Shown: positions 10,434 to 21,003, counted from the first letter of the stretch. The stretch is DNA of 64,000 bases from Calycina herbarum (GCA_001414485.1 LLEY01000083.1:1-64000); one strand, 5' to 3'. Notes: a model not told the origin generated them from the sequence alone. Translations and numbers: made by a program.

Positions 10434-12218
10434 ATGCTACTGGTAGTTGTTGAGTGGTTCGCCAAGGGCGGCCTCCTCGCTGTACTGGCCAGCCTGATCA
10501 TCATTCTACGAGTTATTCCTTTATTGATTCGCTACTCGCGTTATTGGTTTCTGAAGAATATTGTTTACCGTAAAATAATTTTCACGGAAATCACGTGTTG
10601 GAATGCACTTTTGTTCGTCGTCTATCTCGGTGCCAATGGGTTCTGCATGGGCTTTCGAGTCAAGACTCTCCAAGAAGCCAGTCGACGGGTTGGGATGCTC
10701 GCCTCTATAAATATAATACCTCTTTTCTTAGGGGGGCGAACTAGCCTTCTTGCAGATAAGATTGGAATATCCTTACAAACATATTATCTTGCTCATCACT
10801 GGATTGGTCGCCTTGTTTTCCTCCAAGGTATGGTTCACGCCATTCTTGTCGCCGTATCCTCTGGAAACCTTGAAAGATTTTCCTCCTCAGGGCCAGTGGT
10901 AAGTCTTTCTCTTCTAAGACTTGTCATCTAATAAACTGTGCTTGTAGTTGATTGTACTTCTCTCCATCTTGACCACATTCTCGTTTTCCTTTCGAAGGTT
11001 TATGTATGAGTGGTTCTTGAAGTTTCATTTCCTTTTAGCCGGAGCAATTCTTTCGGTGTTGATCTGGCATGTTTGGTCCGGGAGTTTCACAAGAATAAAG
11101 TATCCCTTGGCTGCTCTCTTTCTTTGGTCGTTTGATGGGGGGGTTAGGTTGTATCGAATACTTTCTCTCAATACCTTTACAAGAGAGCATACTGTCTTCA
11201 CCGAGGTTTTTCTCAACGATACCAAGACCAAAGCAAGTATGATTATAGTGCGTTTTCCACTGAAGCGGCCGATGACCATAGACCCTGGCAAATACATGTA
11301 TCTCAAATTTCGTGGGACCAGACTCTTTGACCAAATTCAGGCCCATCCATTCATGATATCCTGGTGGGATGAGGTCAGCGGTGCTAATCCACTGGAAGCA
11401 AAGAGTCTCACCTTTTTTATTCAGCCACAAGCAGGACTTACTGCAAGGTTGGTAAAGACGTCGAAGTTGGACATTGGAGAAGAAACCACCCCCCAAGAGA
11501 GGGCGACGAGAAGTGCCATTATGGATGGCCCATACGGAAGAAATCTTCATCTTGAAAATTATCAAACGGTTATTCTTGTGGCGAAGGGGGCCGGCATTTC
11601 AGGAGTCCTTGCTTATGCTAGACAGCTCTTGATCTGGAAATCATATCGAAAGCAACAGGTTCTTACTAGAAAACTCAAACTACACTGGGAACTTGACGAC
11701 AATAGCCAGGATACATGGCTTGGTCCATTCCTTATGGAACTTAAGAGCGCAGACGTCAAGGTACGAGCTTTTCTAAATGCTACCTAAGTATTTCCCAGCT
11801 AACTTGGTCAATTTAGCCATTTATGCAGTTAGTCCTGCATTTTCCGCATCCAAAAACATCTGACTCCGCATTGGGACCTGATTCTCTCCGCTACAAGTCT
11901 CGTTATTGCGAGCTCCATATGCTAGATAACTACGTACGAAGTGCGTGTTCCACCTGTGTTGGTCGTGGTGTCATTTTTAGTAAGAATTAATCCCTCTATG
12001 TAATCCACCTACGCTGATGATTTGTGTTAGCCTGCGGGGTTCCTCTATTTACACAACGCATGCGGGAAATTGCGATTGGTGAAAATAAGCCTCACCATGT
12101 CATTGAATTCATCGAGTCAGACTATCAACCTCAACCTATACAAATGAAGTTAGATCTTGTTGAAGCTCCAGCGCCACGGACACTAGAAATTGGCTCTCCA
12201 ATAATGAAAAGGCAGTAA
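10434..12218 (+). CDS. ferric reductase-like transmembrane NADPH oxidoreductase (FRE/NOX type)
   Basis: Four exons: 10434-10898, 10948-11760, 11817-11979, 12031-12218. All joins keep phase and use GTAAGT-type donors. 542 aa. Family role: electron transfer from NADPH through FAD and two b-type hemes across a membrane to ferric chelates or oxygen. Seen here: TM segments from residue 15; heme histidines as two H-x13-H pairs (H121/H135 in HHWIGRLVFLQGMVHA, H182/H196 in HFLLAGAILSVLIWH); the FAD motif HPFMIS near residue 288; DGPYGR near 348; a nucleotide-binding VILVAKGAGISG near 360-371; and a closing CGVPLF. All core motifs are present and the frame is open, so it looks functional. It is shorter than many fungal FREs (often 600-750 aa) and no signal peptide is evident. 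It is not next to a multicopper oxidase or iron permease, so substrate and membrane are open. Confidence 0.9.
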
Positions 12219-13208
12219 AGGAGGAAAGAACTGAATTTCTTTTTATATCTTGTTTTTCCCTTTTACTGTCTTTGTAATAGACATGCGTTAGCATAGTAGA
12301 AGAAATTAATTTGCTTATTTCTTTGATGTCATTTCTCGTTGATATCGTGAGTGATATCATCAGACTACAAGAGAGAGGTTGTTACTTTGAGGTGTGGGAG
12401 AGGAGTATATGCCAAAAATTGGACAAGCAACTTGGAAGCGAGAAAAAAAGAACTTCAATTGGGTCTTCATGTTTGCTTAGGGCTCTAGTAATTAAGGCAA
12501 TTTATAAGGTTGATTTTTTGGTAACAGTTCTTAAAATTTGATATTTACGCTTGACAAAAATTTAATTTGCAAAATGACTTCATGAAATCTAAAACTTAAA
12601 AAACCGTCCAAAAAACTTCACATGCTACTACCCGCCGATGAATGGCTGCTCGTGGGGAAAAAGGCGGCGCGACAATCTTAGACGTGTTAGTATTGTAAAT
12701 TTCAATAGCAGAAAATACCACCTTTCAGCTGTAGTGTCCAGATCTCCCACGACTTTGCCTTCGGCGACTCGTTCCAGATCGCCTTCTACTAGTTTTTTCT
12801 TCAACAACTGTTTCAGTGCATTTTCGCGGTGGAGATGTAAAATATTCCTCCTGGACTACTCGTTTGACACTTCGCCCAATTAGCGAATCTCACAAGATAT
12901 ACTTGGGAAAATGCATACCACGCTAGACAACACAGACACGCGCACACGGCGGCAATTGAGGTACCGAATAAGCCCATTTCGAAAAATGTTGATGATTTTC
13001 AAGTATAATAAGGTCTTATAATATATATACGTAGACAATACTATTTCAGAGAATTGAGATCTAGGATCAGGATTCCTAAATAAAATTTCGGGAAGGAGAC
13101 ACAAATATAGGCATTTTCTGAAATCTTTGAATTTACAGAGAATAAGTATTTAAAGGGATTGTCGGCCTAACAAGTCTACTCTTCATCCTCAACTGACAAC
13201 TAACAAAC
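12219..13208. other. AT-rich intergenic region, no gene seen
   Basis: About 990 bp. The short ORFs here have poor composition and no usable splice context. ATAATATATATACG near 13016-13030 could be promoter sequence of the following repeat-rich gene. Confidence 0.5.
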
Positions 13209-15929
13209 ATGACTTCACGACAAACTGAGAATATGTTCAAGGAACGCAAGACTGGTGACTTAGATGTAGATGTAAATGCACCACGAGGAACCAGAGGACC
13301 AAAGGGAAAAGAAAGGGAAAGACAGGAATCTCCGCTGCGAGAAGAGGCGTCTCCAGCACGACCACAAAAAGAGGTATCTCTGCCGCGAGAAGAGGTATCT
13401 CCAGCACGAGAACAATCTCCGCCGGAACAGGTATCTCGATCGAAACAGCTAAAAAGTACCAAAGGTTCAGCTCCTGTTTTCGGGACCGGCGGACCCCGGC
13501 CTCCGCAGCCAAACTTTTCGCCGGAAGGATTAAAAGATGTCAGTGAGTTAATAGAAGAGCGAAGGTCTCTGGAGCGTTCTATATCACCAGCACATTCAGA
13601 AGGAGAATCATTTAGTAGGACTACAACCCATCTCAGAGGAGAAACGACCCCACTAGACCCTGAAGATAGGTGGGGACAAGATAATCTTGACGTGGATAGC
13701 GGTAATCGGAGAGATAGGATTACAAATAGGCAAAGGGATAATAGCTCCGAAAAGGAAGAAGCCGAACCAGCACCAGCACCTATATATAGAAACTTACCTT
13801 CTGCTCAGCAACATGCAACTCCTCTACAGCATTCCGCTGCTCGAATATTGCAAAGAGATGATAGCTCCGATGAGGAAGAAGCCGAATTTACACCAGCACC
13901 AGCACCTAGATATAGAAACTTACTTTATGCTCAGCAACATACAACTCCTCTACAACATTCCGCTGCTCAAATAGTTGAAGACTCTTCTTCCGTTGCTGAA
14001 TTCGAAACCCCACTCGATCCACTTGATTCTCCCAGATTCAGCAGAAAGGGAGCGGCAGATATGGGAAGTCATTTGAATAATTGGGAAGTTGAATTACAGA
14101 ATAGAGAGGATCAAATCGAGCAAGATCAGGTTGAATTTGAGGAGAAACGAATTCGAGATGAGGAGCGGAGGGTTCAAGTTGAGAAAGAAAGGAATGAATG
14201 GAAGACTCATATGGAAAATGCAAAGTCAGAATTAGAAAAACAAAAAGATGAACTCAAAGAACAAATTAAAATCGCCGAAGCTTCTAGAGGAACACCTCTA
14301 CCTCCCCTATCTTCTTCACGAGCTAGAACCCCATCTCCAACACCTCTACCTCCCCTACCTCCTTCACGAGCTAGAACCCCATCTCCAACACCTCTACCTC
14401 CCCTACCTCCTTCACGAGCTATAACCCCATCTCCAACACCTCTACCTCCCCCACCTCCTCCACGAGTTAGCACACCTCCCCCGCCACCAGATCCAGATAA
14501 CCTTGATATTTCTCAATATCCTTCCAACGGGGTAAGTAAGGGATGGACCAGCAGCATAGATCGCTCGGACCCCTCCAAGATGCTCAATAAAAAGGTAGCA
14601 GGCCTATTCAGCTGCGGAGAAAACAAGCATCGACTTCTTCTCACTTGGACAACAGCACGTTCCATTTATCCGGCATTTGAGTTTGTCCCCCAATCTGAAC
14701 TCCGAGGACACAGAGAGAAATGGCTCAAGTCTCATGATGAAACTCCAGTTGGGGACGCGTCTGTATTAAAGGATAATGGCATCCCATGGAGTGACCTGAT
14801 ATTAACAGGTGTGGCAGAGGTTTCACAAAAACTTGTACGACTTGACGGGAGTAATATCATAGCCCCAAGACGAAGCGCAATAGCTTATCTAAGACTTTCT
14901 CAGAAGGAAGAAATACAAGGTGTCACTCCTCAGAGATGGTATTTGTACTCTAACTTGGTGAAAGTTTATACGGCAAAGTTAGTTCGCCCTGCTATGAACG
15001 AACACAGGGATATAGTTGGGCAATATACTCCAGTTAAACCAACTCCTTCTCGCAACATCCCTTTGATGCCAAGGGCTCTTCAGAGTCTTTCCACAGAACA
15101 ATACAAAAATTATATTGGGGGCGATATTATTTCTAAGCCAGGTTCTCTTAATCCTAGCCCTAAACCTCCCGCTGCCTCCTCTCCCAAACCAAACTCTGAA
15201 ATAAAGCTACCCGAGCAACAAGCACCGGGAGAGGATCCAAAAAAACACCAAGAATCTGTTGAGCTTTCTGAACACATAAAAGTGATAAGAGGCTTGTATA
15301 GCATGCGGGAACCGGCTTTCAAGAGTGAACTCGAAGAAATTATTAAAGACCTAGACGAAAGTGAGAAATCTAGCTTTCGAGATGAGATGCAAGCCTTATA
15401 CAAGTTAAAACAGGCGGAGTTTGAACTGAAAATAGCGAGTCTGGAACAAGCAACACCAGTGACGCCAGATCCAGAAAAACTCCAAAAATCTGTTGAGCTT
15501 TCTGAACACATAAAAGTGATAAGAGGCTTGTATAGCATGCGGGAACCGGCTTTCAAGAGTGAACTCGAAGAAATTATTAAAGACCTAGACGAAAGTGAGA
15601 AATCTAGCTTTCGAGATGAGATGCAAGCCTTATACAAGTTAAAACAGGCGGAGTTTGAACTGAAAATAGCGAGTCTGGAACAAGCAACACCAGTGACGCC
15701 AGATCCAGAAAAACTCCAAAAGTTTGTTGAGCTTTCTGAACACATAAAAGTGATGAGAGGCTTGTATAACATGCGGGAACCGGCTTTCAAGAGTGAACTC
15801 GAAGAAATTATTAAAGACCTAGACGAAAGTGAGAAATCTAGCTTTCGGGATGGGATGCAAGCCTTATACAAGTTAGAACAGGCGGAGTTTGACGCTGAAC
15901 TTAAACTGAAAATAGCGAGTCTGGATTAA
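13209..15929 (+). CDS. repeat-rich 906-aa protein with coiled coil and three 78-aa C-terminal repeats
   Basis: Single open frame from an ATG in good context. No family recognised. The N-terminus is charged and disordered (KERERQESPLREEA). Around residues 165-260 a unit of about 40 aa occurs twice (DDSSDEEEAE with QQHTTPLQHSAAQI). Residues 290-357 form a strongly charged coiled coil (EEKRIRDEERRVQVEKERN). Residues 358-430 are proline-rich, from a 48-bp DNA repeat. About 435-640 looks globular (LFSCGENKHRLLLTWTTARS, PQRWYLYSNLVKVYTAKL). Residues from 683 are three tandem 78-aa helical repeats (ELSEHIKVIRGLYSMREPAF). It is probably a structural or scaffold protein of unknown site. Confidence 0.8.
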   Translation: MTSRQTENMFKERKTGDLDVDVNAPRGTRGPKGKERERQESPLREEASPARPQKEVSLPREEVSPAREQSPPEQVSRSKQLKSTKGSAPVFGTGGPRPPQPNFSPEGLKDVSELIEERRSLERSISPAHSEGESFSRTTTHLRGETTPLDPEDRWGQDNLDVDSGNRRDRITNRQRDNSSEKEEAEPAPAPIYRNLPSAQQHATPLQHSAARILQRDDSSDEEEAEFTPAPAPRYRNLLYAQQHTTPLQHSAAQIVEDSSSVAEFETPLDPLDSPRFSRKGAADMGSHLNNWEVELQNREDQIEQDQVEFEEKRIRDEERRVQVEKERNEWKTHMENAKSELEKQKDELKEQIKIAEASRGTPLPPLSSSRARTPSPTPLPPLPPSRARTPSPTPLPPLPPSRAITPSPTPLPPPPPPRVSTPPPPPDPDNLDISQYPSNGVSKGWTSSIDRSDPSKMLNKKVAGLFSCGENKHRLLLTWTTARSIYPAFEFVPQSELRGHREKWLKSHDETPVGDASVLKDNGIPWSDLILTGVAEVSQKLVRLDGSNIIAPRRSAIAYLRLSQKEEIQGVTPQRWYLYSNLVKVYTAKLVRPAMNEHRDIVGQYTPVKPTPSRNIPLMPRALQSLSTEQYKNYIGGDIISKPGSLNPSPKPPAASSPKPNSEIKLPEQQAPGEDPKKHQESVELSEHIKVIRGLYSMREPAFKSELEEIIKDLDESEKSSFRDEMQALYKLKQAEFELKIASLEQATPVTPDPEKLQKSVELSEHIKVIRGLYSMREPAFKSELEEIIKDLDESEKSSFRDEMQALYKLKQAEFELKIASLEQATPVTPDPEKLQKFVELSEHIKVMRGLYNMREPAFKSELEEIIKDLDESEKSSFRDGMQALYKLEQAEFDAELKLKIASLD
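14292..14470 (+). repeat. 48-bp coding minisatellite, proline-rich
   Basis: Units begin at 14292, 14340, 14388 and 14436, each encoding TPLPPLPPSRARTPSP or a close variant. Period 48 bp, so copy number changes keep the frame. Confidence 0.85.
15255..15929 (+). repeat. 234-bp coding tandem repeat, three copies
   Basis: Copies start at 15255, 15489 and 15723. Copies 1 and 2 look almost identical at DNA level. Copy 3 has several changes (VIRGLYSM to VMRGLYNM, YKLK to YKLE) and an insertion near its end. The period is in frame (78 codons). Near-identity of the first two copies suggests recent duplication or conversion. Confidence 0.9.
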
Positions 15930-16211
15930 ACTTTTGTTGTTTAGATATTTTCAAATTAGGTGTTTGTTCTTGGCCTTAATATTCTGTCGTCTTTTATTAT
16001 AGAAGTAACAATTTCAAGTTTATAACAGGAGATATAATGGGAATCTTAATCATTTAATGCAAGAATACGTGCAAAAGACGAAGAATTTAATTAACTTAAA
16101 AAGAAATAAAATAGTGAAATACTAGAGCAAAATAACCAAATAACCAAATAACAGTGATCCACCCTAAAAACAAAAACCAGAAACCAAACTATCATTTCAA
16201 CGCCACCTTTC

Positions 16212-16943
16212 CTACCAAGTCATTCTGAATGGATCCATTGGTGATGGTGTTTTGGGGCTCCTAAACGATACTCCAACCCTGGGACGTTTCGTAGAGTTCT
16301 GAGTTGGTTGCGAGTCCGATGTACGTTTGTTCGATGGGTGTACGACCGCAGTATCCGCGGAGGATGTATGGATTGGTTCTTGTGGTACTGGGGCTATGTT
16401 GCGAGGGGAAGTTGGTTGAATAGGCGGAGGCAGCATGAGAGAAGGACTAAAGTCTACCGATCTATAATCGCTGAGAGTGGTAGGTGTTTTGTCCGGCTGC
16501 AACATTAGTTTTGAATCCATTGCATTTGCTGGCTTACTCACCTCCTGAGTACATATCTCCTGCAAGCGAGAATTGGCCAATTCCCTGCTCAGTCGATGAT
16601 TCTCACTCTCAAGGTTTCTAATACGTGAGTCTTTTGCAACAAACCCAGCCTCCATCTGATTGATCCTCATTTGGAGATTGTTTGTGACCATGTACATCCC
16701 CTTAGAGACTCGCTTCTCCTGTAACAAAGCCTTCTCCATTTTCACTGACATTGCGAGCATTGCAACAACCGGCTCCAATATGCATTCCTCGTTGTCGTTT
16801 GGGGCTACTTCGTGGGGATGATAAGCATTTGGGTTTCCGTTCGGTTGTAGTTGCGATTCCCCGTGTGGCAATGGCTCCATTCTCATGCTTGGAAACGGGA
16901 TTGCATATTGGCGATGTTCGTGGTTAATCTCAAAATGCGACAT
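16212..16943 (-). CDS. hypothetical coiled-coil protein
   Basis: 243 aa, one exon, ATG at 16943. Not recognised. The N-terminal 60 residues are His/Pro/Asn-rich. A heptad-like helix spans about residues 85-130 (RINQMEAGFVAKDSRIRNL, ESENHRLSRELANSRLQE). The tail is disordered and Pro/Ser-rich with TKRPRV, a possible nuclear signal, and RSPKTPSP. A 60-bp tandem repeat and a perfect inverted repeat lie 160-300 bp upstream of the start. Confidence 0.7.
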   Translation of the reverse strand: MSHFEINHEHRQYAIPFPSMRMEPLPHGESQLQPNGNPNAYHPHEVAPNDNEECILEPVVAMLAMSVKMEKALLQEKRVSKGMYMVTNNLQMRINQMEAGFVAKDSRIRNLESENHRLSRELANSRLQEICTQEVSKPANAMDSKLMLQPDKTPTTLSDYRSVDFSPSLMLPPPIQPTSPRNIAPVPQEPIHTSSADTAVVHPSNKRTSDSQPTQNSTKRPRVGVSFRSPKTPSPMDPFRMTW

Positions 16944-17098
16944 TTCAGGTGACGGAGAATGAAGAATAGTCCAAATGAAGCGGGTTTGAGGAAGCGATGT
17001 GCATATAATTTACAGAAAACATCCCGATATAATAGTCCAATATCTATAAAGTATTTAATCCAAGATATAGTATATGCAATTCTGAGATCTCGGAGTTG

Positions 17099-17242
17099 AC
17101 CCCTGAACCACGTAGGGGTGTGGTTCAGGGGTGGTAGCTTTTGGTATGCCAGGAGCCCTGCTACACGACGACAAGGGGTGTGGTTCAGGGGTGGTAGCTT
17201 TTGGTATGCCAGGAGCCCTGCTACACGACGACAAGGGGTGTG
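17099..17242 (+). repeat. 60-bp tandem duplication preceded by a 13-bp inverted repeat
   Basis: Two identical 60-bp units (17115-17174, 17175-17234) plus the first 8 bp of a third. ACCCCTGAACCAC (17099-17111) is the exact reverse complement of GTGGTTCAGGGGT (17120-17132), giving a 13-bp stem with an 8-nt loop that overlaps the first unit. The rest of the 16944-17506 gap shows no gene. Confidence 0.9.
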
Positions 17243-17506
17243 ACATACTGACAGGGCATGAATGTGCCACTTTGGCCAAGCTTTCCATAACCTGGTACGA
17301 TCGCCTTCCAACTTAACAGGACCGATTGTGCGCGCCTTGAAATTTGAATCACCAACATTGAGAAGGATTTGACAAATCGGCAGATGGTAAAAGTTCAGAT
17401 TCTATTATTAAATACGGGAAACATCTAAATTTAAATCTTGAAAGGATCATATCCGCAGCGCGCCAAAAACAAAAAGCTCCTCCTTGATAACCGCACGAGG
17501 CCTCTC

Positions 17507-18301
17507 TCAGGGCGTTGCTTTACACGGTGGTGTCATGGTAATAGTAATAATCGAAGACTGCCCCCCAGCAACGCTTGCTAGACTTACTGTTGATGTGGTT
17601 GACGCAGTAGATGGGACAGCTCCTTGAGAAAACTTTACAGATAAGGCTGTATTGTTAGATGATAATGCAGATAAATTAGTTGGAAGATCCTGCGAAGTTG
17701 TCGAGGTAGAGGTTGAAAATATGGTAGAAATTCTGGGAATTGTGAGGGTTGTAGATAGGCCAAATGATGTTGAAATTGACGTTTGCGTTGCAAGCGGTAT
17801 AAGACATTCAAGCTTTCCATATTGGTTAAAACTGATAGAATCTGCATCTTCTGAACCTCCAGAAATACTCGCATGAGTGCATAGTGGAGAAGACTGATCT
17901 GCGCACTGCCTGGAGGAATGACTTAGCTCAAAAAGCGTGTTGACTTTTTCCAAAATACATACCACATGATAAACGCATCTCCATTAGGCACTTCACGAGG
18001 TACGGAGAACTCGGCTGCCTGTAGACTGGAGCACTTTTTTGACTTGAATGCGAATCTCACGGGAAAGAAATCGGGATTACTAAACGAAAGCGTTGCTTCA
18101 CAGCGCTTCCCTTGTGGCTGGAGTCTAATTGAGATGTTAGGACGACGGAATTTCCAAAAAAAATCCCCCATCTCACCTCGCCGATATCACTGATCCCGGT
18201 TGGATAAAGACGGTCGGAGCTAACATGCAGATTGGTGGTGGATCAGAGGACGCGAAGACACAAGCACTCATGACTATTAACAAAATCGTTTGACAACGCA
18301 T
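17507..18301 (-). CDS. predicted secreted Ser/Thr-rich protein
   Basis: Three exons: 18177-18301, 17963-18124, 17507-17909. Both introns (52 and 53 nt) are canonical and the phases agree. 229 aa. MRCQTILLIVMSACVFASS is a typical signal peptide. The next ~100 residues hold at least six Cys (PICMLAP, GKRCEATLSF, KKCSSLQ, WQCADQ, PLCTHA) and a conserved-looking VPNGDAFIMWQC core. The C-terminal third is very rich in Ser and Thr (SISTSFGLSTTLTIPRISTI), as in O-glycosylated stalks. No GPI-type hydrophobic tail is obvious. I recall similar fungal extracellular proteins but cannot name the family. Likely cell wall or secreted. Confidence 0.75.
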
Positions 18302-18401
18302 TTTGAAGATTAATTACTCTATGTTTGATTGAAAGAGATTCGGCAGAATTGAGTCTTTATAGAAGAAACAAGTATGAATACTTCTGTAAACTGAGATGTG
18401 G

Positions 18402-18423
18402 AGAGCGCTTACACAAGCGCTCT
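18402..18423 (+). repeat. perfect 9-bp hairpin
   Basis: AGAGCGCTT, then ACAC, then AAGCGCTCT: a perfect stem with a 4-nt loop, about 150 bp upstream of the ATG at 18573. It could fold in the 5' leader of that transcript; no function is known. Confidence 0.8.
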
Positions 18424-18572
18424 GGGTTCCACAACTCACAGGGGTACCTCGCTTCGCCTTTCTTTCATGTGAAATGTTGGATCCAACATCTGAGTTCCTA
18501 CTTAAAGGGGGAGTGGTCCAAGTTACACCAACAAACTTTCTGAAACTTTCGTCTTACTTCTCCCATTCCACA

Positions 18573-19502
18573 ATGCAAAACCAATACGGCTTCACTCCTC
18601 CGCCACCTCCTCAGTTCCTAGAACCGTTTGAAGCAAACTCGGAGTGGGCTAGTTCCCAACCCACTCCTTTCCACCCTCCCCGTTACGTCCAACAGCCAAT
18701 GGGCCAGTTGAATCACCAGCAGGTCCCTGGTGGTTTTCCGGGTGCGTTACAAGAATGGCAAGGTTCATCCGTTCCTTTACGAACCCAACAACAATCTCAC
18801 TCTCCAGCGAGTTTCATTGTAGAAAGCCATTTGCTGAGTAATAACATCCAGGAACAACAACAACATATGGGACAACAGCACCTCCAAGGACAGCAAAACC
18901 AAGGACCAAACCTAGTAACCCACACCCATGGACCCCCACAGCACACCCAAGCACCTCTCACTCAAAGTCAAGCACCTCGGATCCTAGGACCTCAAGGGAA
19001 CCAGAACAATCAAGGACAGTATGTCCAAGCATCACAATCTCACCTACAACCTCAAAACCAGGGAGAGCAACTCCCAGAGCATGCACAAGGGCACATTCGA
19101 CACCAAGTACCACCACACATTTACCCAGAACGGCGCACACAACTCAACGACAATCAACCACCACCACCTCCAGCTCCACCACCTCCAGCTCCACCACCTC
19201 CAGCTCCACCACCTCCAGCACAACCACAACAACTACAATCACCACTACAACAACAGTTGCAACTACAAGGGCCACGAACCCCCACCCCATCCCAAGCCAG
19301 AGCCCAACAGGCTTCAAGCCCACCAATCACGCTTAACTTCACACACTATGAGGTGACTTTGGAAAGCATGGCTTTGCAAATAGTCGCTGTTCAGCAATAT
19401 GTGGAAAAATTAGATAGGAGAGTTGAAGCCAATTGTGAGCGAATGGATGAGATTTTGGACCAGTTGAAACAATTGTATCACTCTGCTTCACCTGATAGCT
19501 GA
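18573..19502 (+). CDS. Gln/Pro-rich protein with C-terminal helix
   Basis: 309 aa from the ATG at 18573. The frame stays open further 5', but that part is Cys/Leu-rich and unlike the rest, so I start here. Most of the protein is low complexity: Gln runs (EQQQQHMGQQ), Pro-rich tracts and (APPPP) repeats near residues 205-225. The last 60 residues form a helix (LESMALQIVAVQQYVEKLD, ERMDEILDQLKQLY) likely to be a coiled coil. The composition resembles transcriptional co-regulators or RNA-granule proteins, but that is only an analogy. No family recognised. Confidence 0.7.
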   Translation: MQNQYGFTPPPPPQFLEPFEANSEWASSQPTPFHPPRYVQQPMGQLNHQQVPGGFPGALQEWQGSSVPLRTQQQSHSPASFIVESHLLSNNIQEQQQHMGQQHLQGQQNQGPNLVTHTHGPPQHTQAPLTQSQAPRILGPQGNQNNQGQYVQASQSHLQPQNQGEQLPEHAQGHIRHQVPPHIYPERRTQLNDNQPPPPPAPPPPAPPPPAPPPPAQPQQLQSPLQQQLQLQGPRTPTPSQARAQQASSPPITLNFTHYEVTLESMALQIVAVQQYVEKLDRRVEANCERMDEILDQLKQLYHSASPDS

Positions 19503-19742
19503 GATGAGAGGAAGGGTGGGCATGTTTTATCTTTACTAGGCAATTATCCTGGGTCAATTGGTATTTCCATGGCGTTTTGTTTAACCAGTTATTTCTAAAG
19601 TTGGCGCGTGTTGTTTGAATACAAATTTTTACCCTTCACTGCCTCCCTCAAAAATGATTAAATTAAAGCTACTCCTTATCTCCTATCTTAACCTTCACAC
19701 AGGAACGCAGAGAGCTCCGCTCAGCATTCAAAACCAGTGGGG

Positions 19743-20724
19743 TCAAACCATTGGGAACGCCCCCTTCAATAATGAACCTATGCTAAAGCGGGTTAGCCAA
19801 AGTTGGTCACTGTGATTGCTGCACATGCTCACCCGGAGAAGAGCGGTTATATTGATTTCTTTGCGGTTGCAGCACTCGAGAAAATCAAAAAAGTCCCCTC
19901 CAAGCTGGTGATCAATGTCCACCTCAATATTGACCGATTGGGTTCGTACCAATATCTTACCTGGTGGCGTCGGCGAAACGCCGCTTCCTCCGATTGACCC
20001 ATTCCTCGTGAGAATGTGATAGGTGAGATTCCCAACTTCTTTGCAGTCAATGTTGCTGCCGCCCACCAAGGGTTGGGGAGAAAGTCTTGGCCCAAATCCG
20101 GCTGTTAGGAATTCTAATTTAGCAGGAATACTCGCTAATAACATCCTACTTACCCAGTCGCACCTTTCCTTCGCGAGAGACAAACACGTTTGATGCCCTT
20201 AAGCTAGTGTATACTAGATTCTTTGCCGCAACTGCTTTGAGTGCGTTTAAAACCTGATAACAGTTACTTGTATTCTCCGATCCTAATGTGGATGGACTTT
20301 CCTGCTTCATCACGCTAGAGGCGTGTGACTCCGTCATCGGAATAGTACAGCTGATCAAATCCGCCAAGCAAATACCCGTGTCAGCAATATCAGAACATAC
20401 GAAAATTCGTTTTGGACGGCAGAACTGGTAGCGCGGAGTGATGAACAGGGAATCCTGCATAGCGAGCGCAAGCAGCTTTTCGCGGGAGATCGTCCAATCA
20501 TCCTCGGGGCATGATTGGAGAATGTACGGATTGAGGGTTCTGCGTTCATGGACAATCCAAGTGGATCTCCATTCTCCTAAAGATAACGTCTGTGAGTGAT
20601 CGAAGTCTTCCCACTTCTTGCTAAGAAATTCTGGCGGGTAACTGAAATCTTCCCAGGTTTTGCTTAAAAGCTCCTCTTGATGTGGTTGCTCCAGAATTCT
20701 CGTCAGACGACGTGGGGTTGGCAT
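19743..20724 (-). CDS. protein kinase-like protein lacking catalytic residues (pseudokinase)
   Basis: Exons 20154-20724 and 20101-19743. The 52-nt intron (GTAAGT, CTAACAG) is in phase. 309 aa from MPTPRR. The C-terminal half follows the kinase fold order: a helix VLNALKAVAAKNLVYTSLRA, then SNVFVSREGKVRLAGFG in place of HRDxxxxN and DFG, then an alpha-F-like DCKEVGNLTYHIL, and a final DFLECCNRKEINITALL like the DFL-C motif near kinase ends. The HRD triad is absent (YTSLRA) and DFG is GFG, so catalysis is unlikely. The N-lobe is weak and carries a short internal repeat (SKTWEDF, SKKWEDF). It is probably a pseudokinase rather than a decayed gene, since both exons are open. Confidence 0.65.
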
Positions 20725-21003
20725 TTTCAAGACGAGAAAATGGAAAAGGAAAATAAATGAAATGAAAACAAACAAAATAAAGAAAGGCTCAAAACAACAT
20801 AAGAAAGTATAGTTGTCGTTTAGCATGCTCAAAGCTAACATATAAATACAAATTAAATATCCCTTGCCATGCCTAGAACTGACTTCTTAGATCTAGGATG
20901 CTGGTTTTTCTAGCTTCGTTCTCTTGGTGACTTTGATATATATAAGCACCCTTTATCCAAAAAAAAAAAAAAATTCCCCGTTGTCTGTCTTTCTCCGAAA
21001 AAT

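Noticed and set aside
9931..10446. Arg-Gly-rich minus ORF and Ala-Pro-rich plus ORF
   Set aside because: Both are translations of the 12-bp minisatellite. Only the part 9984-10100 is coding, as exon 1 of the minus-strand four-TM gene in another frame.
15110..15871. 253-aa Ser-rich minus-strand ORF
   Set aside because: It is the antisense shadow of the 234-bp coding repeats.
19021..19356. His/Asn-rich and Trp/Val-rich ORFs
   Set aside because: They are shadow frames of the (APPPP) and Gln-rich coding tract of the 18.6-19.5 kb gene.
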